From assembly GCA_012103535.1 (NCBI GenBank), contig WLWQ01000003.1, forward strand, positions 744,001-808,000: DNA of 64,000 bases, written 5' to 3'. Position numbers and translations under genes: made by a program. This document shows positions 1 to 8,103 of this stretch, in pieces. Source of the stretch: Pseudomonadales bacterium. Lineage in GTDB: Bacteria; Pseudomonadota; Gammaproteobacteria; Pseudomonadales; Pseudohongiellaceae. The notes below the pieces were generated by a model. That model did not search any database, was not told the origin of the DNA, and saw only the letters and a list, made by a program, of their open reading frames with translations. The first letter of the stretch is position 1. Each line of letters begins with the position of its first letter.

Positions 1-207
1 CGCATACATAAAGATCCTGAACCCTTTATGGCGCTGTCTGAATTGGCTGACAGTTCAGTAAATATCGTGGTGCGAGTTTGGGTGAATGCTTCGGATTACT
101 GGGGCGTGCATTTCAAGATGAACGAAGATGTTTATAAGGTTTTTGCCCAGGAAGGGCTTTCCATACCTTATCCGCAAATGGATGTGCATGTGCACCAGAC
201 GGCATAG
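1..207 (+). CDS. Mechanosensitive ion channel MscS family, C-terminal end (partial)
   Basis: The window opens inside this gene; the frame reads from base 1 to a TAG at 205-207, giving the last 68 residues. They match the C-terminal cytoplasmic domain of small-conductance MscS channels: a beta segment reading NIVVRVWVNASDYW, a helical stretch, then the hallmark ending IPYPQMDVHVHQ. E. coli MscS ends with the same FPYPQMDV-type motif followed by a short tail. The family forms heptameric inner-membrane channels that open on hypo-osmotic shock. The membrane part lies outside the window. It converges on the DUF3667 gene with only 8 bases between the stops. Assignment to MscS rests on this domain alone. 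Confidence 0.85.
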   Translation, partial: RIHKDPEPFMALSELADSSVNIVVRVWVNASDYWGVHFKMNEDVYKVFAQEGLSIPYPQMDVHVHQTA

Positions 208-215
208 TCAAATAT

Positions 216-1244
216 CTATGAAAGAATAAAAAATGCGGCAGCAAATATGGCTAATCCAATTGAGGAGACGATGCCGTAGATAATAGTGACGGTAAAAAAT
301 AAAACACCGGTTAGAAAGTAACCGCGCTCGAAATAGAATTTAAGACTCAGATACAAATAAAGAAACATCCAAATTAACAGAGCAATGCCAATGAAGTTAA
401 ATGCGGCGCTGAGATAGGTAATCTGAGTGTCTTCGATAGCTCCCACAATGATCATTAGGAATATAATTACAAATAAGAACGCATGATTGTGCATTGTGAG
501 AACTAGGTGTTCGATATAGTATTTTTTAGTGAATACAAAAAGAATTTTTTGCACTAGCGCCAGCACGGGCATCATCAACAAAATAAAGAATGTTAGGTAT
601 TCAAGGGAATCTATTAGAAATTCTCTCGGCCCTTCAATTACCTCCTCGATATTCGCAATTATCTGTTCCGCCATGAAACGGCCCAGATTTTGATTGGTTT
701 CTTCGGAAAAAAACGGGATTGCTAGCTGGCTGAACTGTTCCCGAATATTTTCCCGATTTTCTTCACTAAATGAATCTTCGTCATCAGGATCGATTTCTAA
801 TTCTGTGTTGCCGACCGAAATCTGAAGTGTTGTATCTTCCGGGTCCTCCAGCGGGACTTCGGTTGTTTCTTCTGTTACGGCCGTGTCCTCATATATAACT
901 TCCGACATATCCAATTGTAATGACTGAATTGACGAGACAATTCCGACAATTAGAAAAAACCCGATACTAATAATCAGAAACAACCGCAGCGGAGGGGTAT
1001 AGCTAATCCTCCGGCCGGCAAAAAATTCTTTCGTGAGATGACCAGGGCGGGTGAAAAGATAATAGATAGTCCGATACGCACGGCCATCCAACTCGAATGC
1101 GACTCTTAGAAATTCTTGCAAGAAATAGAGGAATGGGCGCCGTACTTCTTTATCTTCCTGCCCACATTTCGCGCAATAGACTCCCGCTAGCAGCTCACTG
1201 CAATTTAGGCAGTGTATTTCACTGGGTAAGGTGGACTCGGACAT
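216..1244 (-). CDS. DUF3667 domain membrane protein
   Basis: A 342-residue protein. The N-terminus carries two CxxC pairs (HCLNCSE and YCAKCGQE, residues about 12-29), a likely zinc ribbon. The following segment RAYRTIYYLFTRPG, then EFFAGRRISYTPPLRLFL, is the conserved signature of DUF3667 proteins. A first membrane helix follows (about residues 88-105), then an acidic extracytoplasmic loop rich in Glu/Asp (about 110-185), then four or five further hydrophobic segments to the C-terminus. No function is known for the family. The start ATG at 1242-1244 sits upstream of the zinc ribbon with no earlier in-frame alternative of note. It is transcribed toward the MscS gene. Confidence 0.8.
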   Translation of the reverse strand: MSESTLPSEIHCLNCSELLAGVYCAKCGQEDKEVRRPFLYFLQEFLRVAFELDGRAYRTIYYLFTRPGHLTKEFFAGRRISYTPPLRLFLIISIGFFLIVGIVSSIQSLQLDMSEVIYEDTAVTEETTEVPLEDPEDTTLQISVGNTELEIDPDDEDSFSEENRENIREQFSQLAIPFFSEETNQNLGRFMAEQIIANIEEVIEGPREFLIDSLEYLTFFILLMMPVLALVQKILFVFTKKYYIEHLVLTMHNHAFLFVIIFLMIIVGAIEDTQITYLSAAFNFIGIALLIWMFLYLYLSLKFYFERGYFLTGVLFFTVTIIYGIVSSIGLAIFAAAFFILS

Positions 1245-1500
1245 GGATGAACTCTACGCTTTCCTTCTGCGAATACTCTACCAGCTATCGACGCTAGCGG
1301 CAGCGGCATTAATTTGATATTGCATGGTGAAGGAAGCTTAAGCGAGTGTCCCTACCCTCTAAGGAAATGGCGATGACCTGATAGAGGGCGGGAAACTCAA
1401 GGAGCACCTGGGCACAGATTAAGAGGTGTGGAGGGGCTGTGCCTCAGGTGATTGCAATACGACATTAGACCATTATGCTGTGTTGCGGCTAAGACAATAC

Positions 1501-1514
1501 CACTATATATAGTG
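1501..1514. repeat. 14-bp perfect palindrome
   Basis: CACTATATATAGTG equals its own reverse complement. It lies midway between the divergently placed DUF3667 and DoxX genes. A perfect even palindrome of this size is a plausible dimeric regulator site, but no particular regulator is indicated. Confidence 0.35.
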
Positions 1515-1610
1515 AATCACAAGTTACAGTGACACTGTGGAAAAGCTGATTCAAAACCAACAAATCGGATGAATTCGAGACTTATCGTCGGATATTGTAG
1601 GGTCATCTCT

Positions 1611-1638
1611 ATATAGTAAAGCAAATACTTTACTATAT
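1611..1638. repeat. 11-bp perfect inverted repeat, 6-base spacer
   Basis: The left arm ATATAGTAAAG (1611-1621) and right arm CTTTACTATAT (1628-1638) are exact reverse complements around CAAATA. The arms share TATAGT with the palindrome at 1501-1514, which suggests two sites for one DNA-binding protein. As RNA it would form an A/U-rich hairpin with no T-run following, so a terminator is less likely. Confidence 0.4.
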
Positions 1639-1679
1639 TACTTAAAGCCGTATGTTCTAGCAAAATACGAATCCAGCAG

Positions 1680-1859
1680 TTTCAGATCCATAGCTGAATA
1701 ATGATTGATGTAAGTCAAGGGCGACCATACCTTGCTATGGTGTCATTGCTCTACAGCAATGGGAGTGAACAAGCACTGCGTCCAGTTCGATACTCCATCA
1801 GCTAACAATTCTCAAGCAGGGAAGGGGTTGCCGGTTCGATTTAGGCAGCCCCTTTTTTT
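1680..1859 (+). ncRNA. Candidate structured RNA or leader ending in an intrinsic terminator
   Basis: Successive short stems can be drawn on the plus strand: TTCAG/CTGAA near 1681-1698, CCATA/TATGG at about 1724-1740, ATTGCT/AGCAAT closing the loop CTAC at about 1745-1760, and GGAGT/ACTCC pairing across about 1762-1796. They are followed directly by the terminator at 1824-1859. This packing of hairpins before a terminator is typical of small RNAs or riboswitch leaders. I recognise no known RNA family. The 5' end is a guess. Confidence 0.3.
1824..1859 (+). terminator. Rho-independent terminator
   Basis: The arm GGGGTTGCC (1824-1832) pairs with GGCAGCCCC (1844-1852) over nine positions with one G-U pair and an 11-base loop, followed at once by seven T (1853-1859). 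This is a canonical plus-strand intrinsic terminator. No annotated gene ends just before it. Confidence 0.8.
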
Positions 1860-2043
1860 GTGCTCAAAATCTCCAAAATGTAATCCAAAAGCTGGTTCCC
1901 TGGAGTATCCTCTAAAGACCTGCGAAGATTTTTCGTTTCTATGAAAGATTTTTCCAGGCAAGGATTTCGATTTTTTTTACTGATTGAAATAATTTCGAAC
2001 AACGATGGTCTTGTTCGCATAGGCTGAATGTTATGGAGCTGAA

Positions 2044-2541
2044 ATGAACAAAGAAAAGTTAATGCACTACCTTCCCTGGGGACTGGCAATTTTTATCGCT
2101 ATCGTTTTTGTCCAATCGCTATTCTTCAAATTTACAAACTCGTTTGAAACCCAACACATCTTCGGAACGATTGGAGAGTGGATGGCCGGAATCGGTTTTC
2201 TGGAATTTGCCGCAGAGGGCTTCGCTGCATATGGCGGTTACACCGTAGGTACAGTCGAACTCATCGCTTCCATTTTAATATTGATTAAAAGGACGCAAGC
2301 AATTGGGGCCGCTATTGCCTGTGGGGTAATTACCGGCGCGATATTCTTTCATCTATTTACGCCATTAGGTGTCAGTGTGGTAATCGATGAAACAGGCGAT
2401 CGCGACGGTGGACAGTTGTTCGCGATGGCGGTACTGGTGTGGATTTTCTCCCTGGTCATCCTATGGTTGCGACGTGATGCCCTGGCGGCATTGCTTGGTG
2501 GATCAAGCCGATCTAATGGTCAACCAGCCCTTCATGATTAA
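2044..2541 (+). CDS. DoxX-like small membrane protein
   Basis: A 165-residue protein with four hydrophobic segments (roughly residues 8-30, 55-80, 88-110 and 125-147). The layout and the motifs FVQSLFFKFTNS in the first helix and GYTVGTVELIASILIL in the second fit the DoxX/DoxD-like family of inner-membrane proteins, some of which act in quinone-linked redox or envelope stress. The ATG follows GGAG at a good distance (GGAGCTGAA then ATG), which fixes the start. The C-terminus is a short polar tail. It converges on the DUF1080 gene with 25 bases between stops. Substrate and partner are unknown. Confidence 0.75.
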   Translation: MNKEKLMHYLPWGLAIFIAIVFVQSLFFKFTNSFETQHIFGTIGEWMAGIGFLEFAAEGFAAYGGYTVGTVELIASILILIKRTQAIGAAIACGVITGAIFFHLFTPLGVSVVIDETGDRDGGQLFAMAVLVWIFSLVILWLRRDALAALLGGSSRSNGQPALHD

Positions 2542-2566
2542 AAAAGGGAAGCCTAACTCAATCGTC

Positions 2567-3328
2567 TTAAAGCTCTCGCAACCAGATATTTCGAAATGAA
2601 ACCACCTGGCCGTGGTCTTGCAGAAGCAAAGGCAATTTGCCTGTGCAATCCATTGTTTCTCTGAGTTCATAGGGCTCGCAGGTCGCCTTGTATTCCGGCA
2701 CTTGCGGAAAAGTACTGCCTAGCACTTCCACATGGTTTAGCACCAGAACTCCATTGTGCAATAGCGTGATATATGCGGGACTTTCCAGATTTCCAGCGCG
2801 ATCGTATTGAGGGGCACTGAATACGATATCGTAGCTTTGCCATTCCCCCGATGGATTGGAGGCATTCACTAGAGGTGGATATTGGTGGTACACCGAACCT
2901 GCCTGGCCATTCACATAAGTCGGGTTTTCCCAGCTGTCTAGCATTTGAATTTCAAACAAGGACTGCATGAATATTCCGCTGTTTCCGCGACTCTGACCTG
3001 AACCCATGATCTCGCCATTAGGGCGCCATTCGATATGCATTTGGATATCACCGAAAGACTGCTTGCTGACCAAGGTTCCGGTGCCGTTGTTTACCGTTAA
3101 AATGCCGTCTTCAATATGCCATTGTGATGGCTCACCCGAACGCACATGTTCCCAGGCATCCATGTTTACGCCATCAAACAGTACAATCGCATCGGAAGGA
3201 GGTTTGCCAGCAACTACTCCAGTGACTTTTTCTGGAATTGGCTCCATTGGATTGCCAAGAATTGCTGTCTGTGCGGTAGCCAAAAATGGCAGTAGTGATA
3301 ACAAAGAAGCAATCAGGTGCTTTTTCAT
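2567..3328 (-). CDS. Secreted DUF1080 protein, 3-keto-glycoside hydrolase-like
   Basis: A 253-residue protein with a signal peptide (cleavage likely after the ALA-x-A region ATAQT near residue 20). The body matches the DUF1080/3-keto-disaccharide hydrolase fold, a concanavalin-like beta sandwich: SDAIVLFDGVNMDAWEHV opens the domain, SRGNSGIFMQSLFEIQMLDS forms the central conserved strand pair, and GEWQSYDIVFSAP follows. Members act on glycosides whose sugar has been oxidised at C3. It is the last gene of a minus-strand run after the GMC dehydrogenase pair (22 bases from the small subunit), which is exactly the partner expected to make the 3-keto substrate. The specific glycoside is unknown. 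Confidence 0.82.
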   Translation of the reverse strand: MKKHLIASLLSLLPFLATAQTAILGNPMEPIPEKVTGVVAGKPPSDAIVLFDGVNMDAWEHVRSGEPSQWHIEDGILTVNNGTGTLVSKQSFGDIQMHIEWRPNGEIMGSGQSRGNSGIFMQSLFEIQMLDSWENPTYVNGQAGSVYHQYPPLVNASNPSGEWQSYDIVFSAPQYDRAGNLESPAYITLLHNGVLVLNHVEVLGSTFPQVPEYKATCEPYELRETMDCTGKLPLLLQDHGQVVSFRNIWLREL

Positions 3329-3350
3329 TTGCGCTCGCTTGGCTTTCGCC

Positions 3351-4070
3351 CTAAGTAGTTAAGTTCATATCATCATCCCAATCCGCGACGACATCTCGAG
3401 TTGATTGATCAACGCACTTTGACAACCATTCTGCTTCATAGGATTTCCCATGTCGCCTAAGCACTTCTTCAGGCACGCCGTCCCAGACATTGGGTGTATT
3501 ACCAACATAGCCGAGATCTCTAAAACCAATTTCTGTGGTGTAGAACCCAGTGAGAGTGAGATTTCGCATTAATGTGAAAAAGCTAATTCCGGCCTGCAAT
3601 TCCGGCGCGTCATTATCAGGGTAGGCAATGTCATCACAAATGTGCTGGCGCTGCTCTTCTGCAATATTTACAAAATCTGCGCCAAATTTATCGATCGAGT
3701 AGTTATCGAGCCAGGCAATGCCACCTCTCACCGGCAGTTTATATCGATCTCTGTCTTTTACCATGAACTCAACAAAGTCGGGCAGACCGGCATCCAGTGC
3801 ACCTCCATTCGGATGGTCATTTGGCAAAATTATGTCGCATAAAACTGCGATGGTGACGAGCTCATGCTCACGAAAATAGGTTTCTGCAAACAATTGCTGG
3901 TCGCTGAGTTTTTCTGCGTCCGTGCGGCCATAAGAATACTCGTTTGGTAGTTGTGTCCAGCTTATTTGCGATCCGCTATTGGTGCTTAAACCGCGGCAGT
4001 CGGTAGAAGCAATTACAGTCCCCGCCAAAGGAGCAAGAAATAGTGACTTTAGTGTTTCTCTTCGATTCAT
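3351..4070 (-). CDS. Gluconate 2-dehydrogenase subunit 3 family protein (Tat signal)
   Basis: A 239-residue protein opening with MNRRETLKSLFLAPLAG, a twin-arginine signal, then a domain of the gluconate 2-dehydrogenase small-subunit family: YFREHELVTIAVLCDIILPND, DAGLPDFVEFMVKDRD and the FFTLMRNLTLTGFYT segment are typical. In known enzymes this subunit carries the signal-less flavin subunit across the membrane by Tat hitch-hiking and stabilises it. It lies 8 bases upstream-side of nothing else but downstream of the GMC gene, so the two are almost certainly co-translated. No cytochrome subunit is encoded next to them. Confidence 0.88.
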   Translation of the reverse strand: MNRRETLKSLFLAPLAGTVIASTDCRGLSTNSGSQISWTQLPNEYSYGRTDAEKLSDQQLFAETYFREHELVTIAVLCDIILPNDHPNGGALDAGLPDFVEFMVKDRDRYKLPVRGGIAWLDNYSIDKFGADFVNIAEEQRQHICDDIAYPDNDAPELQAGISFFTLMRNLTLTGFYTTEIGFRDLGYVGNTPNVWDGVPEEVLRRHGKSYEAEWLSKCVDQSTRDVVADWDDDMNLTT

Positions 4071-4078
4071 GGTTTATC

Positions 4079-5785
4079 TCAGATATTTCTTTGCTTCATT
4101 TGTTCCACGATGTAATCTGATGTGCGCCAGGCTAGTGCGAGAATTGTCCAAGTTGGGTTCTTGTCAGCTTGCGACACGAAGGTGCCAGCGTCTGCAACAA
4201 AAACATTTTTTGCATCATGCAGTTGTCCGAATTCATTCGTAACACTTGTGCTTGGATCAATACCCATTCTGGTAGTACCGACTTCATGAATAATTTCACC
4301 GGGTTGAGTCAGTCCGTAAGTTTCATCTGCACCGGGTTTGTCACCCAATACGATACCACCGGAAGCCTCTAACAATTCTTCCATCGTATCTTGCATATGA
4401 CGAGCCTGGTTTATTTCATGCTGCGTCCATTGATAGTCGAAACGCAGCACCGGAATTCCCCATTCATCCACAACGCTTGGATCCAGTTCGCATCGATTGC
4501 TGTATTGAGGAACACTTTCGCCACGACAAGCAATGCTTAGCCTGGCACCGTAAAAACGGCGGATATCATCCCTTAACTGATTGCCGTAACCACCAATTCG
4601 CTGATCCAGGTATTCATTGTATTGATTGGCAGCGAAACCAAAACCGTATGAGGGCATGCTCATGCCGCCGCCTATTTCCAGATGATAGCCGCGAGTAAAA
4701 TCCAGTTGCTCGTCTTCTAACCACCATGGCGTATAAACGTGCATGCCGCCAACACCATCTTCGTTGTAAATATCTCGATCCATCAAGTCCGGAATAAATG
4801 CTGCCCGACTCGCTCCAGTTGAATCATGTAGATAACGGCCAACGTGATCGCCACTATTACCTAAACCATTTTCATGTTGGGGGCTCATTGAATTCAGTAA
4901 TATACGTGCGGTACTGCAGGCGGATGCAGCTACAACCACGGTCCGGCCTTTGAGTTCATACTCCTGTCGATCACGTTTGTCTATGTAACGCACACCTGTT
5001 GCCAGGCCTTCCGCATCGGTGGTGATTTCACGAACCATGGAATTAGTTAACAAATCCACCTGGCCGCCGTTTAGTGCTGGATAGATAAGTACAGTACTCG
5101 ATGAAAAGTCTGCGTGAATACCGCAAGCACGACTGCATTGACCGCAGTAAAAACACACACCTCTGTCGTTACTAATTCGCTTTGTGAGTATGGATTTTCG
5201 AGCAGGAATCACCGGCACATTTTGTTTGCGCGCGCCGTCAATGTAATAGAGTTCGTGCAAGCGAGGTTTTGGTGCTGGCAAGAAGTAACCATCAGGATCG
5301 TTATATAGGCCTTCGTTACTGCCAAATACGCCAATTAATTTATCGACCTTGTCATAATAAGGGCTTATGTCTTCATAGCCGATTGGCCAGTTATCACCGA
5401 GCCCATCGCTGTCTCTTCGCTTGAAATCCAATGGGCCGAAACGCAATGAGATTCGACCCCAGTGATTGGTGCGGCCTCCCAGCATGCGGCCACGCCACCA
5501 CATAAATTCGGTATCGCCTTTCTGCGTGTAAGGTTCTCCATCGATTTCCCAGCCACCAATGCAGGAATTGTAATCACCAAACGGTCTACGACCGGTGCTG
5601 GCGCCGCGTCGCGGAGATTCCCAGGGATTTCGTAATTGAGTGCGTTGTGCTTCGTCCGCCGGATCGTAGAAATCTCCAGCTTCAATCAGAGCGACTTTTA
5701 AGCCAGCGTTCGCCAACTGATGTGTGGCCATGCCACCGCCAGCTCCAGAACCAATAATTATGGCATCGTAAATTTGCTCAGCCAT
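4079..5785 (-). CDS. GMC-family FAD dehydrogenase, glycoside/sugar oxidising
   Basis: A 568-residue flavoprotein without its own signal. The FAD-binding GSGAGGG is at residues 13-19 and EAGDFYDP closes the Rossmann ribose site. A cysteine cluster C211-x2-C214-x2-C217-x3-C221 resembles the iron-sulfur site of Burkholderia-type FAD glucose dehydrogenase alpha subunits. The C-terminal GMC part has HEVGTTRMG and the NPTWTILALAWR segment with the catalytic His/Asn positions. It would oxidise a sugar ring hydroxyl in the periplasm, exported with the neighbouring Tat-signal subunit. With the DUF1080 gene this suggests C3 oxidation followed by cleavage of the keto-glycoside. Substrate assignment is inference. 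Confidence 0.88.
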   Translation of the reverse strand: MAEQIYDAIIIGSGAGGGMATHQLANAGLKVALIEAGDFYDPADEAQRTQLRNPWESPRRGASTGRRPFGDYNSCIGGWEIDGEPYTQKGDTEFMWWRGRMLGGRTNHWGRISLRFGPLDFKRRDSDGLGDNWPIGYEDISPYYDKVDKLIGVFGSNEGLYNDPDGYFLPAPKPRLHELYYIDGARKQNVPVIPARKSILTKRISNDRGVCFYCGQCSRACGIHADFSSSTVLIYPALNGGQVDLLTNSMVREITTDAEGLATGVRYIDKRDRQEYELKGRTVVVAASACSTARILLNSMSPQHENGLGNSGDHVGRYLHDSTGASRAAFIPDLMDRDIYNEDGVGGMHVYTPWWLEDEQLDFTRGYHLEIGGGMSMPSYGFGFAANQYNEYLDQRIGGYGNQLRDDIRRFYGARLSIACRGESVPQYSNRCELDPSVVDEWGIPVLRFDYQWTQHEINQARHMQDTMEELLEASGGIVLGDKPGADETYGLTQPGEIIHEVGTTRMGIDPSTSVTNEFGQLHDAKNVFVADAGTFVSQADKNPTWTILALAWRTSDYIVEQMKQRNI

Positions 5786-5801
5786 TCAAGTTCTTCAGCA
5801 C

Positions 5802-6641
5802 TTAGTAGCGGATGTTATTAACAGCGTTAAAACTGTGGGCCACAGAATTAATGCCATCGCTGGGATTATCATGTTCGACAAAATAGTGTTGTATTCCCGC
5901 ACGCTCGCTGTGTGCAAAAATTTCAGCGAAATCGATAACACCACGACCCACGTCCACCATTTCTCCAGCAGCGTTTTGATCTTTGACATGCACCATGTGG
6001 AAACGTCCGGGGTTATTATCGAAAAGAGTTATTGGATTTACATTCGCATTAATCGCCCAATACAGATCTAACTCGAAAACAACCAACTCCGGTTCAGTTA
6101 AGTAGGTTAAATAGTCATAGCCGATCTTGTTGCCTTGCATTTCAAACTCAAAACTGTGGTTGTGATAGCCAATGGTCAGACCGTCAGCTTTACAGCGCTG
6201 ACCATATTCGTTTAGTGCTTCGGCATGTTGTTCGTAGTGGGTCAGCGTTCTTTCGTCTGCTGGAACAGAAGGAACCACCATGTACTGCTGACCAATTTCT
6301 CCAGCAATATCGATCTGGCGGTCGATATCTTCTCGCAGCAGTCCCAGTCCTACGTGAGCGGCAGGAGAACTTAAACCTAATCGATCGAGTATGCGACGAA
6401 CTTCCGCAGGAGATTTTCCATGGTAGCCGGCAAATTGCATTTCCTTGTAGCCAATCTCCGCTAATTTTTCCAGGGTGCCTTCGAAATCCTGCGCCATTTC
6501 GTTGCGCAAGCTGTAGAGTTGTAAACCAACTTGATCGACTCTTCGGCTCTGTGCCAAGGCAATTGAAAACGGCGTAGTGGCAGCACCGGCAACTAAACTC
6601 TGCTGCAGAAACCCGCGCCGAGAATGGAATTTATTGTTCAT
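5802..6641 (-). CDS. Tat-exported sugar phosphate isomerase/epimerase family protein
   Basis: A 279-residue TIM-barrel protein beginning with NKFHSRRGFLQQSLVAGAA, a clear twin-arginine signal. The barrel carries the usual xylose-isomerase-like metal sites: IGYHNHSFEFE, VFELDLYWA, FHMVHVKDQ and HYFVEHDNP supply the His/Glu/Asp ligands. Because it is exported it cannot act on a phosphosugar made inside the cell; a periplasmic role on keto-glycosides, by isomerisation or eliminative cleavage, fits the neighbours. It starts 59 bases after the Gfo/Idh/MocA gene stop and ends 16 bases before the GMC start. Family assignment is firm; reaction is not. Confidence 0.85.
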   Translation of the reverse strand: MNNKFHSRRGFLQQSLVAGAATTPFSIALAQSRRVDQVGLQLYSLRNEMAQDFEGTLEKLAEIGYKEMQFAGYHGKSPAEVRRILDRLGLSSPAAHVGLGLLREDIDRQIDIAGEIGQQYMVVPSVPADERTLTHYEQHAEALNEYGQRCKADGLTIGYHNHSFEFEMQGNKIGYDYLTYLTEPELVVFELDLYWAINANVNPITLFDNNPGRFHMVHVKDQNAAGEMVDVGRGVIDFAEIFAHSERAGIQHYFVEHDNPSDGINSVAHSFNAVNNIRY

Positions 6642-6700
6642 TGTTGTTCTCCTTCAGAGGAAATCAGTGTAGCGAATCGTACCCTGATGTTACAGCCTGA

Positions 6701-7840
6701 TTAGTGGTTCAGACTCTGCCAAATTGAGCCGGCTTGGTTGGACGCTACGGCTTTCTCGATAAAGCGAATGCCGCGAAGACCGTCTTCAATTGTGGGCACC
6801 AGGCTTTCTATCACTCGTTTATCCCGATGTGCATCTATTAAGTCCGCCGTTTCCCGATAGATATTGGCAAAGCCTTCAATGAATCCTTCGGGATGGCCTC
6901 CCGGAATTCTTGATGCTGCAGTTGCCATTGGACCCGCTCCAGAACCGGATCGCGTAATTTGTCGTCGAGGCTCGCCCAGTGGTGTGAAGCTTAGATAGTT
7001 AGGATCTTCCTGGGACCATTCCAGCCCTGCCTTGTCGCCATAGACTCGTATCTTTAAGCCATTTTCGTTGCCACTGGCAACCTGGCTAACCCAGAGCATT
7101 CCTTTGGCGCCATTCTTATAATGCAGAAGGATGTTGGCGTTGTCGTCCAGGCTTCTACCGGTAACAAAGGAATCTAAATCTGCCAGGAGTGAATTTGCTT
7201 CCAGGCCGGTGATGAATTCTGCTAAATGAAAGGCATGGGTTCCAATGTCTCCGATAGCGCCGCCTGCGCCTGCCTGACTGGGATCGGTTCTCCATGCGGC
7301 TTGTTTCTGACCATCACGTTCTATGTTGGTGGCTAACCAATCCTGTGAGTATTCCAATTGTATAATGCGGATATTACCAAGCTCACCACCGGCAATCATT
7401 TCTTTTGCCTGACGCACCATCGGATAGCCACTGTAGTTATAGGTTACTGCAAATACTAAACCTGAATCTTTTACCAGCTTTGTGAGCTCCTCTGCATCCT
7501 GCAAATTACTGGTTAAAGGTTTATCGCAGATAACGTGAATACCTGCCTGCAAAAATTCCTTAGCGACAGCCGCATGCAAATGATTCGGTGTAACAATAGC
7601 GACTGCGTCTATGCCATTTTTTAGTTTGCCTTCTTTCTTGGCCATTTCCTGGTATGAACTGTAGCTGCGCTTCTCATCGATACTTAATTCCGCTGCTGAT
7701 TCCGCTGCGCGATCGGCGTCGCTGCTCAGGGCGCCTGCGACGAGCTCGTAGCGATCGTCGAGGCGGGAAGCCATGCGATGAACTTCGCCAATAAAGGCGC
7801 CTGTACCTCCACCCACCATGCCTAATTTAATTTTGTTCAT
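6701..7840 (-). CDS. Gfo/Idh/MocA family oxidoreductase
   Basis: A 379-residue cytoplasmic protein. The N-terminal Rossmann fold shows MVGGGTGAFIGEVHRMA (residues 8-24) for NAD(P) binding, and CDKPLTSN holds the conserved Lys-Pro of the active site. The GDIGTHAFHLAEF segment carries the catalytic Asp/His. Such enzymes oxidise or reduce sugar or inositol hydroxyls, including 3-keto sugars. It lies upstream of the exported isomerase and GMC genes in the same direction and downstream of the cytoplasmic TIM-barrel gene after a 263-bp gap with three hairpins. The likely task is reduction or epimerisation of the imported product of the periplasmic enzymes. Confidence 0.88.
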   Translation of the reverse strand: MNKIKLGMVGGGTGAFIGEVHRMASRLDDRYELVAGALSSDADRAAESAAELSIDEKRSYSSYQEMAKKEGKLKNGIDAVAIVTPNHLHAAVAKEFLQAGIHVICDKPLTSNLQDAEELTKLVKDSGLVFAVTYNYSGYPMVRQAKEMIAGGELGNIRIIQLEYSQDWLATNIERDGQKQAAWRTDPSQAGAGGAIGDIGTHAFHLAEFITGLEANSLLADLDSFVTGRSLDDNANILLHYKNGAKGMLWVSQVASGNENGLKIRVYGDKAGLEWSQEDPNYLSFTPLGEPRRQITRSGSGAGPMATAASRIPGGHPEGFIEGFANIYRETADLIDAHRDKRVIESLVPTIEDGLRGIRFIEKAVASNQAGSIWQSLNH

Positions 7841-7919
7841 TCTTTTCTTCTTTTATCGCTGGGTACGCATAATCGCCTAGTGGCACGCTACTTCGTTGAA
7901 TCCTCGTTCATAGTTGTCA

Positions 7920-7989
7920 CAAATTTGTCCGGAACAAATTTGCACAGCGCGAAGCGCTGCCCACAGGGTGAATGACAGGATGTCATTCA
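7920..7989. repeat. Cluster of three consecutive perfect hairpins
   Basis: Three inverted repeats lie back to back: CAAATTTGT/ACAAATTTG (7920-7928 and 7934-7942), CAGCGC/GCGCTG (7945-7950 and 7954-7959) and TGAATGACA/TGTCATTCA (7969-7977 and 7981-7989). All are perfect, with loops of 3 to 5 bases. They sit in the 263-bp gap between two same-strand genes. No T-run follows any of them on either strand. They could be an mRNA-stabilising or processing element, or a dispersed intergenic repeat. Confidence 0.55.
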
Positions 7990-8103
7990 TGACTTATTAA
8001 CACAATATGCTCCGCCTATTCACTCAGATTCGCCTCGTATCGCACTCACTATTCGATCATGCTCGAGTCAGCTCCTCTCGTTTGAAATAGAGCTATAAAT
8101 GTT

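Larger units (their letters stand above)
1245..2043. other. 799-bp gene-free stretch with palindromes and a terminator
   Basis: No convincing coding frame is present on either strand. The stretch holds a 14-bp perfect palindrome at 1501-1514, an 11-bp perfect inverted repeat at 1611-1638, a series of small stem-loops from about 1680, and a strong intrinsic terminator at 1824-1859. After the terminator the sequence to 2043 is A/T-rich leader for the DoxX-like gene, with a good ribosome site (GGAG at 2034-2037). The terminator lies ahead of the DoxX gene and reads in its direction, so it must end either a separate small RNA or an attenuated leader. Confidence 0.5.

Noticed and set aside
1831..1840. 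GGTTCGAT motif like a tRNA T-loop
   Set aside because: It is the loop of the terminator hairpin; no acceptor, D-arm or anticodon arm can be folded around it.
1841..2089. Open frame of about 80 codons on the minus strand across the DoxX leader
   Set aside because: It overlaps the terminator and the DoxX start, has no ribosome site and no protein-like composition.
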